A DNA stretch of 64,000 bases from Streptomyces sp. TLI_171 (GTDB taxonomy: Bacteria > Actinomycetota > Actinomycetes > Streptomycetales > Streptomycetaceae): contig NZ_RAPS01000001.1 of assembly GCF_003610255.1 (NCBI RefSeq), positions 5,607,001 through 5,671,000 of the forward strand. Direction: 5' to 3'. A program made the position numbers and the translations under genes. Positions 48,824 through 57,033 of this stretch are shown here, piece after piece. The notes beneath the pieces are model-generated. The model worked only from the letters and a program-made list of their open reading frames with translations, was not told where the DNA came from and did no database searches. Numbering within the stretch: position 1 is the stretch's first letter; every line of letters starts with the position of its first letter.

Positions 48824-49858
48824 TCAGAGCGCCGCGGCGAGCGCCGCGAGGAAGCGGTCGGTGGTCGCCGGGTCCCGGACGGCCAGGCGCAGCCAGTCGG
48901 GTCCGAGGCCGGGGAAGGTGTCGCCGCGGCGGACGGCGAAGCCGGCGGTGCGCAACCGGTCGCGGACGGCGGCGGCGCCGGGCAGTTCGATCAGCACGAA
49001 GGACGCGGCGGGCTCGCCGTGGACGCGTACCGCGGGCAACTGGGCCAGGCCCTTGAGCAGGTGCTCGCGGTGCTCGGCGGTGGTCCGGGCGGCGGCCTCC
49101 GCCTCGGCCAGCGCCGCCGGGGCGGAGCAGAGTTCGGCGGCGGTCAGGGCGGGCGTGGAGACCGGCCAGAGCGGCTGGGCGGCGGAGAGTTCGGCGACCA
49201 GCGGGGCGGGTGCGAGCAGGTAGCCGATCCGCAGGCCGGCCAGGCCCCAGGTCTTGGTGAGGCTGCGCAGCACCACCACCCGGCCGGGCAGCTCGCGGGC
49301 CCCGGCCAGGGTCTGGGTCTCGCCGGGGTCGGTGTCGATGAACGCCTCGTCGACCACCAGGGTGCGGCCGGGCCGGGCCAGCTCGGCCAGCTCGGCGGCC
49401 GGGTGGAGGACGGAGGTGGGGTTGGTGGGGTTTCCCACCACCACCAGGTCGGCCTCGGCGGGGACGTCCGCGGCCCGCAGCCGGAAGCCCTGATCAGGTG
49501 TCAGCAGCACCCGGTGGACGGTGTGCCCGGCGTCCCGCAGCGCCGCCTCCGGTTCGGTGAACTGCGGGTGCACCACCACCGCGTGGCGCGGCCGCAGGAC
49601 CCGGGCGAGCAGCACGAACGCCTCGGCGGCGCCGGAGGTCAGCAGCACCTCCGCGGCCGGCCGGCCGTGCCGGGCGGCGACGGCGGCGCGGGCGGCGGCG
49701 CCGTCGGGGTAGGCGGCGAGCGAGTCGAGGGTGGCGGCGAGGCGGGTGCGCAGCCAGTCGGGCGGGGTGCCGGTGCGGACGTTCACCGCGAGGTCGACCA
49801 GCCCGGCGGAGCGGACCTCGGCGTCGCCGTGATGGCGCAGATCGGGCTCCTGGTTCAC
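48824..49858 (-). CDS. cobC: Threonine-phosphate decarboxylase-like aminotransferase (CobC-type)
   Basis: 344-aa PLP enzyme of aspartate-aminotransferase fold used in cobalamin biosynthesis for the aminopropanol linker. Features: HHGDAEVRSAGLVDLAVNVRTGTP, VLLTSGAAEAFVLLARVLRP, VVVGNPTNPTSVLHP, TLVVDEAFIDTDPGE, VLRSLTKTWGLAGLRIGYLL with the PLP Lys and YPDG early on, as in CobD/CobC. The start overlaps the stop of the cobE/cbiG gene (ATGA). Histidinol-phosphate aminotransferase is a close relative and an alternative, but the neighbour supports cobalamin. Confidence 0.85.
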   Translation of the reverse strand: MNQEPDLRHHGDAEVRSAGLVDLAVNVRTGTPPDWLRTRLAATLDSLAAYPDGAAARAAVAARHGRPAAEVLLTSGAAEAFVLLARVLRPRHAVVVHPQFTEPEAALRDAGHTVHRVLLTPDQGFRLRAADVPAEADLVVVGNPTNPTSVLHPAAELAELARPGRTLVVDEAFIDTDPGETQTLAGARELPGRVVVLRSLTKTWGLAGLRIGYLLAPAPLVAELSAAQPLWPVSTPALTAAELCSAPAALAEAEAAARTTAEHREHLLKGLAQLPAVRVHGEPAASFVLIELPGAAAVRDRLRTAGFAVRRGDTFPGLGPDWLRLAVRDPATTDRFLAALAAAL

Positions 49859-50286
49859 CTGTTGTCCTCCTGGGGCTGGTGCGCGAGCGCCGCGACCGCG
49901 ACGGTGGCCGAGGCCGAGGCCGTCCGGGGCGCCAGCAGCCGTCCGCCGGGGCCGGCCGAGGCCAGCGCGGCGGCCTCGGCGACGCTCGGGGTGCCGACCG
50001 CGGCGGCCACCCGGGCGGACCGGGTCGGGACCTCGACGGCGGCCAGCCCGGCGGCCGGATGGCCGACCAGCGGCACGTCCAACTCCTGTGCGGCGGCCCG
50101 TAGTCCGGGCTCGAACAGCTTGGCGTCCAGGGTGGCGAGCAGGGCCACCCGGGTGCGGTCGAGGCCGAGTGCGGTGAGCGCCGCGTCCGCGGTGCGGAGC
50201 AGTTCGGCGGCCGGGGCGCCGCGTCGCAGACCGACGCCGAGCACCACCCGGGCGGCGGGTGACAGCGCGTCGGATCCGCCCGCCAC
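49855..50286 (-). CDS. Cobalamin biosynthesis protein CobE/CbiG C-terminal type
   Basis: 143-aa small protein: VVLGVGLRRGAPAAELLRTADAALTALGLDRTRVALLATLDAKLFEPGLRAAAQELDVPLV ... VAEAAALASAGPGGRLLAPRTASASATVAVA. This is the CbiG-C/CobE fold associated with precorrin-5 to -6 conversion. The GTG at 50286 (GGGAG upstream) gives the domain length; a longer frame exists but has low-complexity extension. Coupled with cobC by an overlapping ATGA. Confidence 0.85.
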   Translation of the reverse strand: MAGGSDALSPAARVVLGVGLRRGAPAAELLRTADAALTALGLDRTRVALLATLDAKLFEPGLRAAAQELDVPLVGHPAAGLAAVEVPTRSARVAAAVGTPSVAEAAALASAGPGGRLLAPRTASASATVAVAALAHQPQEDNR

Positions 50287-50426
50287 GCCCGGCCCTCCCG
50301 TCCGCTGTCCGCCTGCGCCGGTCGTGCGCGCCGGGCCCTCAGGATCCCACCATGTCGGTCCGAGCCGGGTCAATCGGGACAGGTGTGAGACGCACCGCTC
50401 CGCTGGCCGAAAAGCGTCGACGGTCC

Positions 50427-50465
50427 AAGTTGCACAGCCAACCGTTCGCTTGGTCTTCACCTGTC
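50427..50465 (+). promoter_or_regulatory. GntR-type site overlapping a candidate PHO box upstream of the phosphoesterase gene
   Basis: AAGTTGCACAGCCAACCG (50427-50444) shares GTTG-N6-CAAC and 14 of 18 bases with each of the sites at 33383 and 38979. Directly next to it, GTTCGCTTGGT and CTTCACCTGTC (50444-50454, 50455-50465) are two 11-bp PHO-box-type repeats. The block lies 88-126 bases before the start codon. Confidence 0.55.
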
Positions 50466-50552
50466 AAAAGCTTCGACGGCCACCGCCCGGCCCTAGGGTT
50501 TCCGGCGCTCCAACACCCTTGTCCCGCAGATTCCTTGCCCCGGAGGACTGTC

Positions 50553-51440
50553 ATGACCGTCCAGCTCGGCAGCCGCGCCAAGCGTCGCCTGACTGCGATC
50601 GGCAGCACCGTCGCCCTCACCGCCGCGTCCCTCGGCCTGTGGGCCGCCACCGGCTCCACCGCGCAGGCCGCCGCCCTGCCGGCCCCCGACCACGTGATCG
50701 TGGTCGTGATGGAGAACCACGCCTACAGCCAGGTCGTCGGCAGCTTCAGCGCCCCGTACCTGAACAACACCATCAAGGCGGGCGGCGCCAACCTCACCCA
50801 GTCGTACGGCCTGACCCACCCGTCGGAGCCGAACTACTACATGCTGTTCTCCGGCTCCAACCAGGGCCGCACGGACGACAGCTGCGTCGGCGTCGGCTCG
50901 ATCTCCGCGCCCAACCTGGCCTCCGAGCTGATCGCCGCCGGCAAGACCTGGGCCAGCTACAACGAGACCCTGCCCAGCCAGGGCTCGACGGTCTGCTCCA
51001 GCGGCAAGTACGCGCAGAAGCACAACCCGTGGTTCGGCTTCTCCAACGTGCCGACCAACACCGCGTACACCTTCGCCCAGTTCCCCACCGACTACACCAC
51101 GCTGCCGAAGGTCTCCTTCGTGGTGCCGAACCTGTGCAGCGACATGCACGACTGCTCGGTGAGCACCGGCGACACCTGGATCAAGAACAACCTGGGCGCG
51201 TACGCCACCTGGGCGCAGACCCACAACAGCCTCCTGGTCGTCACCTTCGACGAGGACAACAAGCTGTCCGGCAACCGGATCCCCACCCTGGTCTACGGCC
51301 AGCACGTGATCCCGGGCTCCAGCACCGCCACCACCTACAACCACTACAACGTGCTGCGCACCCTGGAGGACCTGGCGGGCCTGACCGCCCACGCCGGCAA
51401 CGCCGCCTCCGCCTCCGACATCACCGGCATCTGGAACTGA
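50553..51440 (+). CDS. Secreted phosphoesterase (alkaline-phosphatase/phospholipase C superfamily)
   Basis: 295-aa exported hydrolase. The signal sequence RAKRRLTAIGSTVALTAASLGLWAATGSTAQAA ends in an AQAA cleavage site at ~residue 39. The mature enzyme has HVIVVVMENHAYSQVVG, LTHPSEPNYYMLFSGS, VGVGSISAPNLASELIAAGKTWASYNETLP, VVPNLCSDMHDCSV and LLVVTFDEDNK, the phosphoesterase family signature (metal-binding Glu-Asn-His early and Asp/Glu late). Four to six Cys suggest disulphides. It heads a three-gene operon with an MFS transporter and a TolB-like protein. The PHO-box and GntR-type site upstream suggest phosphate control. Confidence 0.9.
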   Translation: MTVQLGSRAKRRLTAIGSTVALTAASLGLWAATGSTAQAAALPAPDHVIVVVMENHAYSQVVGSFSAPYLNNTIKAGGANLTQSYGLTHPSEPNYYMLFSGSNQGRTDDSCVGVGSISAPNLASELIAAGKTWASYNETLPSQGSTVCSSGKYAQKHNPWFGFSNVPTNTAYTFAQFPTDYTTLPKVSFVVPNLCSDMHDCSVSTGDTWIKNNLGAYATWAQTHNSLLVVTFDEDNKLSGNRIPTLVYGQHVIPGSSTATTYNHYNVLRTLEDLAGLTAHAGNAASASDITGIWN

Positions 51441-51446
51441 CGCCTG

Positions 51447-52751
51447 ATGTACCTCGCGGACGCCCGCTCCACCAAGAGTGACCGCGCCGCGGCCGTCGTC
51501 CCGGGCACCCGCCCGGGGCGGCGCGCCGCCGTCCCCGGCACCGTGCTCGCCCTGGGTGCGGTCAGCCTGGTCACCGACGTCTCCTCCGAGATGGTCAGCG
51601 CGGTCCTGCCCCTGTACGTGGTCGCCGCGCTGGGCCTGTCCCCGCTCGGCTTCGGCCTGCTCGACGGCATCAACAACGGTGTCGGCGCGCTGGTCCGGCT
51701 GCTCGGCGGCCACCTCGCCGACCGCGGCGGACGCGGCCACAAGCTGGTCGCCGGGCTGGGCTACGGCCTGTCCGCGTTCTGCAAGCCGCTGCTGCTGTTC
51801 GTCCACACCCTCCCGCTGATCAGCGGCGTGCTCGCGATCGACCGCACCGGCAAGGGCCTGCGCACCGCCCCCCGGGACGCGATGATCTCGCTCGCCACCG
51901 AGCCCGAGCACCGCGGCCGCGCGTTCGGCGTGCACCGCGCGATGGACACCACCGGCGCGCTGATCGGCCCGCTGCTCGCCTTCGCGGTCCTCCGGGTCGC
52001 CGACGACCGGGCCGAACGCACCAGCTACAGCGCGGTGTTCACGGTCTCCGGCTGCGTCGCCGTGCTCGGCGTACTGCTGCTGGTGCTGTTCGTCCCCGCC
52101 CGGATCACCCGCCCCGGCGCCGCCGCCGACACCCCGTCCGGCCCCCGGCCGACCCTGCGCGACGCGCTCGCCCTGCTCGGCCGGCCCGAACTGCGCCGGC
52201 TCACCCTGGCCGCCGTCCTGCTCGGCCTGACCACGGTCAGCGACTCCTTCCTGTACCTGCTGCTGCAGCGCGAACTCGGCCTGCCCGCGCACCTGTTCCC
52301 GCTGCTGCCGCTCGGCACCGCCGCGGCGTTCCTGCTGCTGGCCGTCCCGCTCGGCACGGTCGCCGACCGGATCGGCCGCCGGGTGCTGTTCCTGCTCGGC
52401 CACGCCGTCCTGCTGGGCGGCTACGCCGTGGTGCTCTCCCCGCTGCGCGGCGGCGCCGCCGCGGTGGTCGTCCTGCTGCTGCACGGCACCTTCTACGCGG
52501 CGACCGACGGCGTGCTCGCCGCCGCCACCGCCGCCACCGTCCCCGACGGCCAGCAGGGCGCCGGCCAGGCCCTGGTCGGCACCGGACAGGCCCTCGCCCG
52601 GTTCGCCTGCTCGCTCGCCTTCGGCGCCGCCTGGTCCCTCTGGGGCGGCCGCACCGCGCTGGCCGCGACCGCCGCCGCCCTCGCGGTCGCCGCCGTCGCC
52701 GCCACCGTCCTGCTCCGCGACCCGGGTGCCCCCGCCCGCGCCGCCGACTGA
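51447..52751 (+). CDS. MFS transporter
   Basis: 434-aa 12-helix transporter. MFS loop motifs: LLGGHLADRGGRGHKLVAGLGYGL (between helices 2 and 3) and LAVPLGTVADRIGRRVLFLLGHAVLLG (helices 8-9). FRIDRTGKGLRTAPRDAMISL (as LAIDRTGKGLRTAPRDAM) is a signature of a small group of transporters found with phosphoesterases. ATG 51447 lies 6 bases after the phosphoesterase stop. It may import a product of that enzyme, which is inference from operon order. Confidence 0.88.
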   Translation: MYLADARSTKSDRAAAVVPGTRPGRRAAVPGTVLALGAVSLVTDVSSEMVSAVLPLYVVAALGLSPLGFGLLDGINNGVGALVRLLGGHLADRGGRGHKLVAGLGYGLSAFCKPLLLFVHTLPLISGVLAIDRTGKGLRTAPRDAMISLATEPEHRGRAFGVHRAMDTTGALIGPLLAFAVLRVADDRAERTSYSAVFTVSGCVAVLGVLLLVLFVPARITRPGAAADTPSGPRPTLRDALALLGRPELRRLTLAAVLLGLTTVSDSFLYLLLQRELGLPAHLFPLLPLGTAAAFLLLAVPLGTVADRIGRRVLFLLGHAVLLGGYAVVLSPLRGGAAAVVVLLLHGTFYAATDGVLAAATAATVPDGQQGAGQALVGTGQALARFACSLAFGAAWSLWGGRTALAATAAALAVAAVAATVLLRDPGAPARAAD

Positions 52752-52825
52752 CGTCCCGCCACCTCTGCCCGCCCGCGCCCGCCTCTTCCCACCCGCCCGC
52801 ACTTCCCGCCCGGAGGGCTCCTCCC

Positions 52826-53908
52826 ATGACCGCTCCCGCGACCGTCGACCCCGTCTCCGAGACGCCCGAGCCCGGGACGGACGGCGGCCCGTCCGTCCGC
52901 CGCAAGCTGCTGGTGCTGGTGATCGCGGTGCTGCTGCTGGCCGGCATCGGCACCGGCGCGGTCCGGTACGCCGCCGACCGGTCCGGGCGCCGCGACCAGG
53001 AACAGGCCGGCGGGCCGCCGGTGCAGGAGGGCCCGGTCACCCTCGCCCCGACGGGCCGTCAGCTGCTGATGCGCAACCTCGCCTGGGGCCCGCACCGGGA
53101 CGAGGTCACCGCCGTGCCCGCCGCCGACCCGGACGGCCCGCGCACCGCGTCCGGCGTGAAGTGCCTGCGCTTCTTCGCCGCCGCCGGCACCGGCGTCTGC
53201 CTGCAGGCCGAGCACGGCGCGCTCGACGACACCTACCACGCGTCGGTGCTGGACTCCTCGCTGCACGAGGTCAAGCGCTTCCCCGCCCCCGGCATCCCCA
53301 GCCGGGCCCGGGTCGCCCCGTCCGGGCACCTGGCCGCCTGGACGGTGTTCGTCAGCGGCGACTCCTACGCGGGCACCGACTTCTCCACCCGTACCGCCAT
53401 CGTCGACACCCGCACCTGGCAGTTCTACGACAACCTGGAGACCTTCCAGGTGATCCGGGACGGCCGCGCCGTGCAGGCCTCCGACACCAACGTCTGGGGC
53501 GTCACCTTCGCCGACGACAGCACCTTCTACGCCACCGTCGCCACCGGCGGCCGGACCTACCTGGTCCGCGGCGACCTCCCCGCCCGCACGCTCACCACCC
53601 TGCACCAGAACGTCGAATGCCCGTCGCTCTCCCCGGACGGCACCCGGATCGCCTACAAGAAGCGGGTCGAGGGCGCCGACCCGGCCGCGCCGTGGCGGCT
53701 GTACGTGCTGGACCTGGCCACCATGGCCGAGACCCCGACCGCCGAGCAGCGCAACATCGACGACCAGGCCCTGTGGTCCGACGCCCGCACCCTGATGTAC
53801 TCGCTCCCCGGCGACTACGGCTCCGACCTGTGGACCGTCGCCGCGGACGGCACCGGCGCCCCCGCCCGGCTGGTCCGCTCCGCCGTCGCCCCCGCCTACC
53901 TGGGCTGA
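52826..53908 (+). CDS. Membrane-anchored TolB-like beta-propeller protein
   Basis: 360-aa protein. Signal-anchor LLVLVIAVLLLAGIGTGAVRYAA at residues ~29-51, then an exported domain with repeated blade-like motifs: HLAAWTVFVSGDSYAG, TAIVDTRTWQFYDNLE, SLSPDGTRIAYKKRVEG, LWSDARTLMYSLPG and DLWTVAADGTGAPARLVRS, as in TolB/WD40-like propellers. Third gene of the phosphoesterase operon (74 bases after the MFS gene). No enzymatic motif; could present or sense a substrate at the surface. Confidence 0.85.
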   Translation: MTAPATVDPVSETPEPGTDGGPSVRRKLLVLVIAVLLLAGIGTGAVRYAADRSGRRDQEQAGGPPVQEGPVTLAPTGRQLLMRNLAWGPHRDEVTAVPAADPDGPRTASGVKCLRFFAAAGTGVCLQAEHGALDDTYHASVLDSSLHEVKRFPAPGIPSRARVAPSGHLAAWTVFVSGDSYAGTDFSTRTAIVDTRTWQFYDNLETFQVIRDGRAVQASDTNVWGVTFADDSTFYATVATGGRTYLVRGDLPARTLTTLHQNVECPSLSPDGTRIAYKKRVEGADPAAPWRLYVLDLATMAETPTAEQRNIDDQALWSDARTLMYSLPGDYGSDLWTVAADGTGAPARLVRSAVAPAYLG

Positions 53909-53915
53909 CGGGCCG

Positions 53916-54401
53916 TCAGGCCTGCCGGGCGCGCCAGCGCTCCATCATCTGCGCGAGCTCGACCCGCAGGAAGGCGAAGAACTCCAGCGACTCGGCGAGC
54001 CGGCGGCCGGCCGGGGTGTCCGGGCCGAGCGCCTCCACGCCCTCGGCGAGGCCGGCCTCCCAACGGACCAGGGTGCGGTCGCTGTTGGCGGTCGCCTCGT
54101 ACCAGACGTGGTCGTGGAGGCGGTAGCGCTCGCGCCGGGAGCCGGGCTCGCGCTCCCGGCCGACCAGCTCGACCTGGGCGAGGTAGCGCACCGCGCCGGA
54201 CACCGCGGCGGGGGAGACCTGCAGCAGCTCGCCCAGTTCGGCGGCGCCCAGCCGCCCCGAGTCGGCGGTCAGCAGGGCACTGAACACCCGGGCCGGCATC
54301 CGCGGGAACCCGGCCTCCACCAGCACCGTGGCGAACCGCTCGACGAACTCGCCCACCACGGCCTGATCCCGCTCGCCCGCCACACCCACCACCTCGCTCA
54401 C
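53916..54401 (-). CDS. MarR/GbsR-like transcriptional regulator
   Basis: 161-aa winged-helix regulator: FVERFATVLVEAGFPRMPARVFSALLTADSGRLGAAELGELLQVSPAAVSGAVRYLAQVELVGREREPGSRRERYRL, then a helical dimerisation part. The GbsR-like group often controls ABC exporters. GTG 54401 is the likely start. It is divergent from an ABC-2 exporter operon, which is the expected target. Its stop shares the palindrome TGACGGGCCGTCA with the convergent gene. Confidence 0.88.
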   Translation of the reverse strand: MSEVVGVAGERDQAVVGEFVERFATVLVEAGFPRMPARVFSALLTADSGRLGAAELGELLQVSPAAVSGAVRYLAQVELVGREREPGSRRERYRLHDHVWYEATANSDRTLVRWEAGLAEGVEALGPDTPAGRRLAESLEFFAFLRVELAQMMERWRARQA

Positions 54402-54474
54402 GTGCCCCGCGCGCCGACAACCCGGCTGCTTCAGTAACTTCACGGATTTGTGAAACAAGAGTAGCGTCGTTCCC

Positions 54475-55395
54475 ATGACAACCGCCATCTCGGTGTCCGG
54501 CCTGGTGAAGACCTTCGGCCGCACCCGCGCCCTGGACGGCTTGGACCTGACGGTCGAGCAGGGCGAGGTCCACGGGTTCCTGGGGCCCAACGGCTCCGGC
54601 AAGTCCACCACCATCCGCGTGCTGCTCGGCCTGCTGCGCGCCGACTCCGGCGCCGTCACCCTGCTCGGCGGCGACCCCTGGCACGACGCGGTGCCGCTGC
54701 ACCGCCGCCTCGCCTACGTGCCCGGTGACGTGACGCTGTGGCGGAACCTCTCCGGCGGGGAGGCCATCGACCTGCTGGCCCGGCTGCGCGGCGGGCTCGA
54801 CCCCGCCCGCCGGGCCGCGCTGCTGGAGCGATTCGAGCTGGACCCGACCAAGAAGGGCCGCAGCTACTCGAAGGGCAACCGGCAGAAGGTCGCACTCGTC
54901 GCGGCGTTCGCCTCCGACGTCGACCTGCTGATCCTGGACGAGCCGACCTCGGGACTGGACCCGCTGATGGAGGAGGTCTTCCGGGAGTGCGTCGCCGAGG
55001 CCCGCGACCGGGGCGCCACGGTGCTGCTGTCCAGTCACATCCTGTCCGAGGTCGAGGCGTTGTGCGACCGGGTGTCGATCATCCGGGCCGGCCGCACCGT
55101 GGAGACCGGCACCCTCGCCGACCTGCGGCACCTCACCCGCACCGCGATCGACGCGGAACTCACCGGCCCGCCGCCGCGCCCCGCCTACGTGCACGACCTG
55201 ACCGTCGACGGCCACCGGCTGCGCTGCCAGGTCGACACCGACCGGCTCGGCGACCTGCTCACCGAACTCAACGCCGCCGGCGTGCGCACCCTGACCAGCC
55301 GCCCGCCCACGCTGGAGGAGCTGTTCCTGCGGCACTACGAGAGCGGCCCCGGCGAGCACGGCACCGACGAACCGTCACCGGTGGCCGTCCGATGA
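54475..55395 (+). CDS. ABC-2 exporter ATP-binding protein
   Basis: 306-aa ATPase of the drug/lipid exporter class. Walker A FLGPNGSGKSTTIRVLLGLL, signature SYSKGNRQKVALVAAFAS, Walker B LLILDEPTSGLDPLMEE, H-loop LLSSHILSE. The C-terminal ~90 residues are the DrrA-like regulatory part. The signature motif differs from LSGGQ (YSKGN), as is common in the exporter subfamily of polyketide-resistance transporters. Overlaps the permease gene by four bases. Confidence 0.93.
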   Translation: MTTAISVSGLVKTFGRTRALDGLDLTVEQGEVHGFLGPNGSGKSTTIRVLLGLLRADSGAVTLLGGDPWHDAVPLHRRLAYVPGDVTLWRNLSGGEAIDLLARLRGGLDPARRAALLERFELDPTKKGRSYSKGNRQKVALVAAFASDVDLLILDEPTSGLDPLMEEVFRECVAEARDRGATVLLSSHILSEVEALCDRVSIIRAGRTVETGTLADLRHLTRTAIDAELTGPPPRPAYVHDLTVDGHRLRCQVDTDRLGDLLTELNAAGVRTLTSRPPTLEELFLRHYESGPGEHGTDEPSPVAVR

Positions 55396-56996
55396 GCGGC
55401 TACGCGCTGACCGGCACCGGCACCCTCTACCGGCTCGCACTGCGCCGCGACCGGATCGCCCTCCCGGTGTGGGTGTACGTCGGCACCGGCATGGTCGCCT
55501 CCACCGCCTTCTCCTTCCGCAAGCTGTACGGCGACGAGGCCGCCCGCCGGACGTTCGCCGCGGGCATCGACGGCAACGGCTCGCTGCGCGCCCTGTACGG
55601 CCCGATCTTCGACGGCTCCACCCTCGGCGGTCTGACCGCCTGGCGGATGGGCGTCTTCGGGACGGTGCTGGCCGGGCTGATGTCGACGCTGCTGGTGGTC
55701 CGGCACACCCGCGCCGAGGAGGAGGACGGCCGGCTGGAGCTGATCGGCGCGGGCGCGGTCGGCCGCCGCGCCCCGCTGACGGCCGCGCTCGCCGCCGCGC
55801 TCACCGCGAACGCGGCACTGGCCGCCCTGGTCGCCGCCGCGCTGCTGGCGGCGGGTCAGGCCACCGCGGGGGCCGTGGCGTTCGGCCTGGCCCTGGGCGC
55901 GACCGGCCTGTGCTTCGCCGCGCTGGCCGCGGTCGCCGCGCAGCTCGCCGGGACCGCGCGGGCCGCGAACGGCCTGGCGGGCGCGGCGATCGGCGCCGCG
56001 TTCGTACTGCGCGCGGTCGGCGACTCCGGCGACGGCGCGGCCTGGGTGAGTTGGCTGTCGCCGATCGGCTGGTCCGAGCAGGTGCGGGCGTTCGCCGGGA
56101 ACCGCTGGTGGGTGCTCGCGCTGCCGCTGGCCGGGGCGGCGCTGCTCATCCTGCTGGCCCGCGCCCTGGTCGAGCGCCGCGACCTGGGCGCCGGACTGCT
56201 CCCGCAGCGCCCCGGCCCCGCGACGGCCGCGCCGGGCTTCGCCGGCGCCGCCGCGCTGGCCCGCCGCCTGCAGCGCGGACCGCTGCTCGGCTGGACGCTC
56301 GCCTTCGCCGCGGGCGGCGCGGTGTTCGGCGGCGTCGCCAAGGGCGTGGTGGACCTGGTCGGCGACAACCGGCAGATGACCGACCTGATGGCCAGGCTGG
56401 GCGGGCAGCAGGGCGTGCTGGACGCCTACCTCTCCACCGTCGCCTCGGTGTTCGGGATGACCGCCGCCGTGTACGCGGTGCAGACGGTGCTGCGGCTGCG
56501 CGCCGAGGAGAGCGGCGGTCGGGCCGAACCGGTGCTGGCCGGCGCCGTCTCGCGGCTCGGCTGGGCCGCCGGACACCTGCTGTTCCCGCTGCTGGGCAGC
56601 GCCGTGCTGCTGGCCGCCGCCGGGGTGGGCGCCGGACTGGCCGAGGGCGCCGCGCTCGGCGACGGGACCGGCCCCGCGGTGGGCCGGATGCTCGGCGCGA
56701 CCCTGGTCCAGCTCCCGGCGGTGTGGCTGACCGCCGCGGTGGCACTGGCCGTCTACGGCCTGCTGCCGCGCTGGGCGGCGGCCGGCTGGGCGGGCTTCGC
56801 CGTGTTCGTGCTGGTCGCCTGGCTCGGCCCGATCCTGCAGCTCGACCAGTGGGTGCTCGACCTGTCCCCGTTCAGCCACCTGCCGCACCTGCCCGGCGGG
56901 CAGGTCGAGGCAGCGCCGCTGGTCAGGCTCACCGCGCTGACCGCGCTCACCGCCGCCGCCGGCCTCGCCGGGCTGCGCCGCCGCGACCTCGGCTGA
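55392..56996 (+). CDS. ABC-2 type exporter permease (two six-helix halves)
   Basis: 534-aa integral membrane protein with ~12 helices in two similar halves: ALPVWVYVGTGMVASTAFSFRKLYG ... and a second half from LARRLQRGPLLGWTLAFAAGGAVFGGVAKGVVDLVG. Each half carries the pattern LRAEESGGRAEPVLAGAVSRLGWAAGHLL / RAEEEDGRLELIGAGAVGRRAPLTAAL after helix 2, typical of polyketide antibiotic exporters of the TetronasinB type. ATG 55392 overlaps the ATPase stop. Likely exports a lipophilic compound, self-made or foreign. Confidence 0.9.
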   Translation: MSGYALTGTGTLYRLALRRDRIALPVWVYVGTGMVASTAFSFRKLYGDEAARRTFAAGIDGNGSLRALYGPIFDGSTLGGLTAWRMGVFGTVLAGLMSTLLVVRHTRAEEEDGRLELIGAGAVGRRAPLTAALAAALTANAALAALVAAALLAAGQATAGAVAFGLALGATGLCFAALAAVAAQLAGTARAANGLAGAAIGAAFVLRAVGDSGDGAAWVSWLSPIGWSEQVRAFAGNRWWVLALPLAGAALLILLARALVERRDLGAGLLPQRPGPATAAPGFAGAAALARRLQRGPLLGWTLAFAAGGAVFGGVAKGVVDLVGDNRQMTDLMARLGGQQGVLDAYLSTVASVFGMTAAVYAVQTVLRLRAEESGGRAEPVLAGAVSRLGWAAGHLLFPLLGSAVLLAAAGVGAGLAEGAALGDGTGPAVGRMLGATLVQLPAVWLTAAVALAVYGLLPRWAAAGWAGFAVFVLVAWLGPILQLDQWVLDLSPFSHLPHLPGGQVEAAPLVRLTALTALTAAAGLAGLRRRDLG

Positions 56997-57033
56997 CGCC
57001 TCCGGCACCGTTCCCGACGGTCCGTCAGGCGTC
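56995..57033. terminator. Hairpin between the exporter and OsmC genes
   Basis: GACGCCT (56995-57001) pairs with AGGCGTC (57027-57033), with ACCG/CGGT inside. It covers both convergent gene ends, and the minus-strand stop of osmC lies within its right arm. Confidence 0.55.

Noticed and set aside
50287..50552. Possible cobalamin riboswitch upstream of cobE/cobC.
   Set aside because: No B12-box-like core or expected stem pattern was seen on the minus strand; the region instead holds the PHO/GntR-type sites for the rightward gene.
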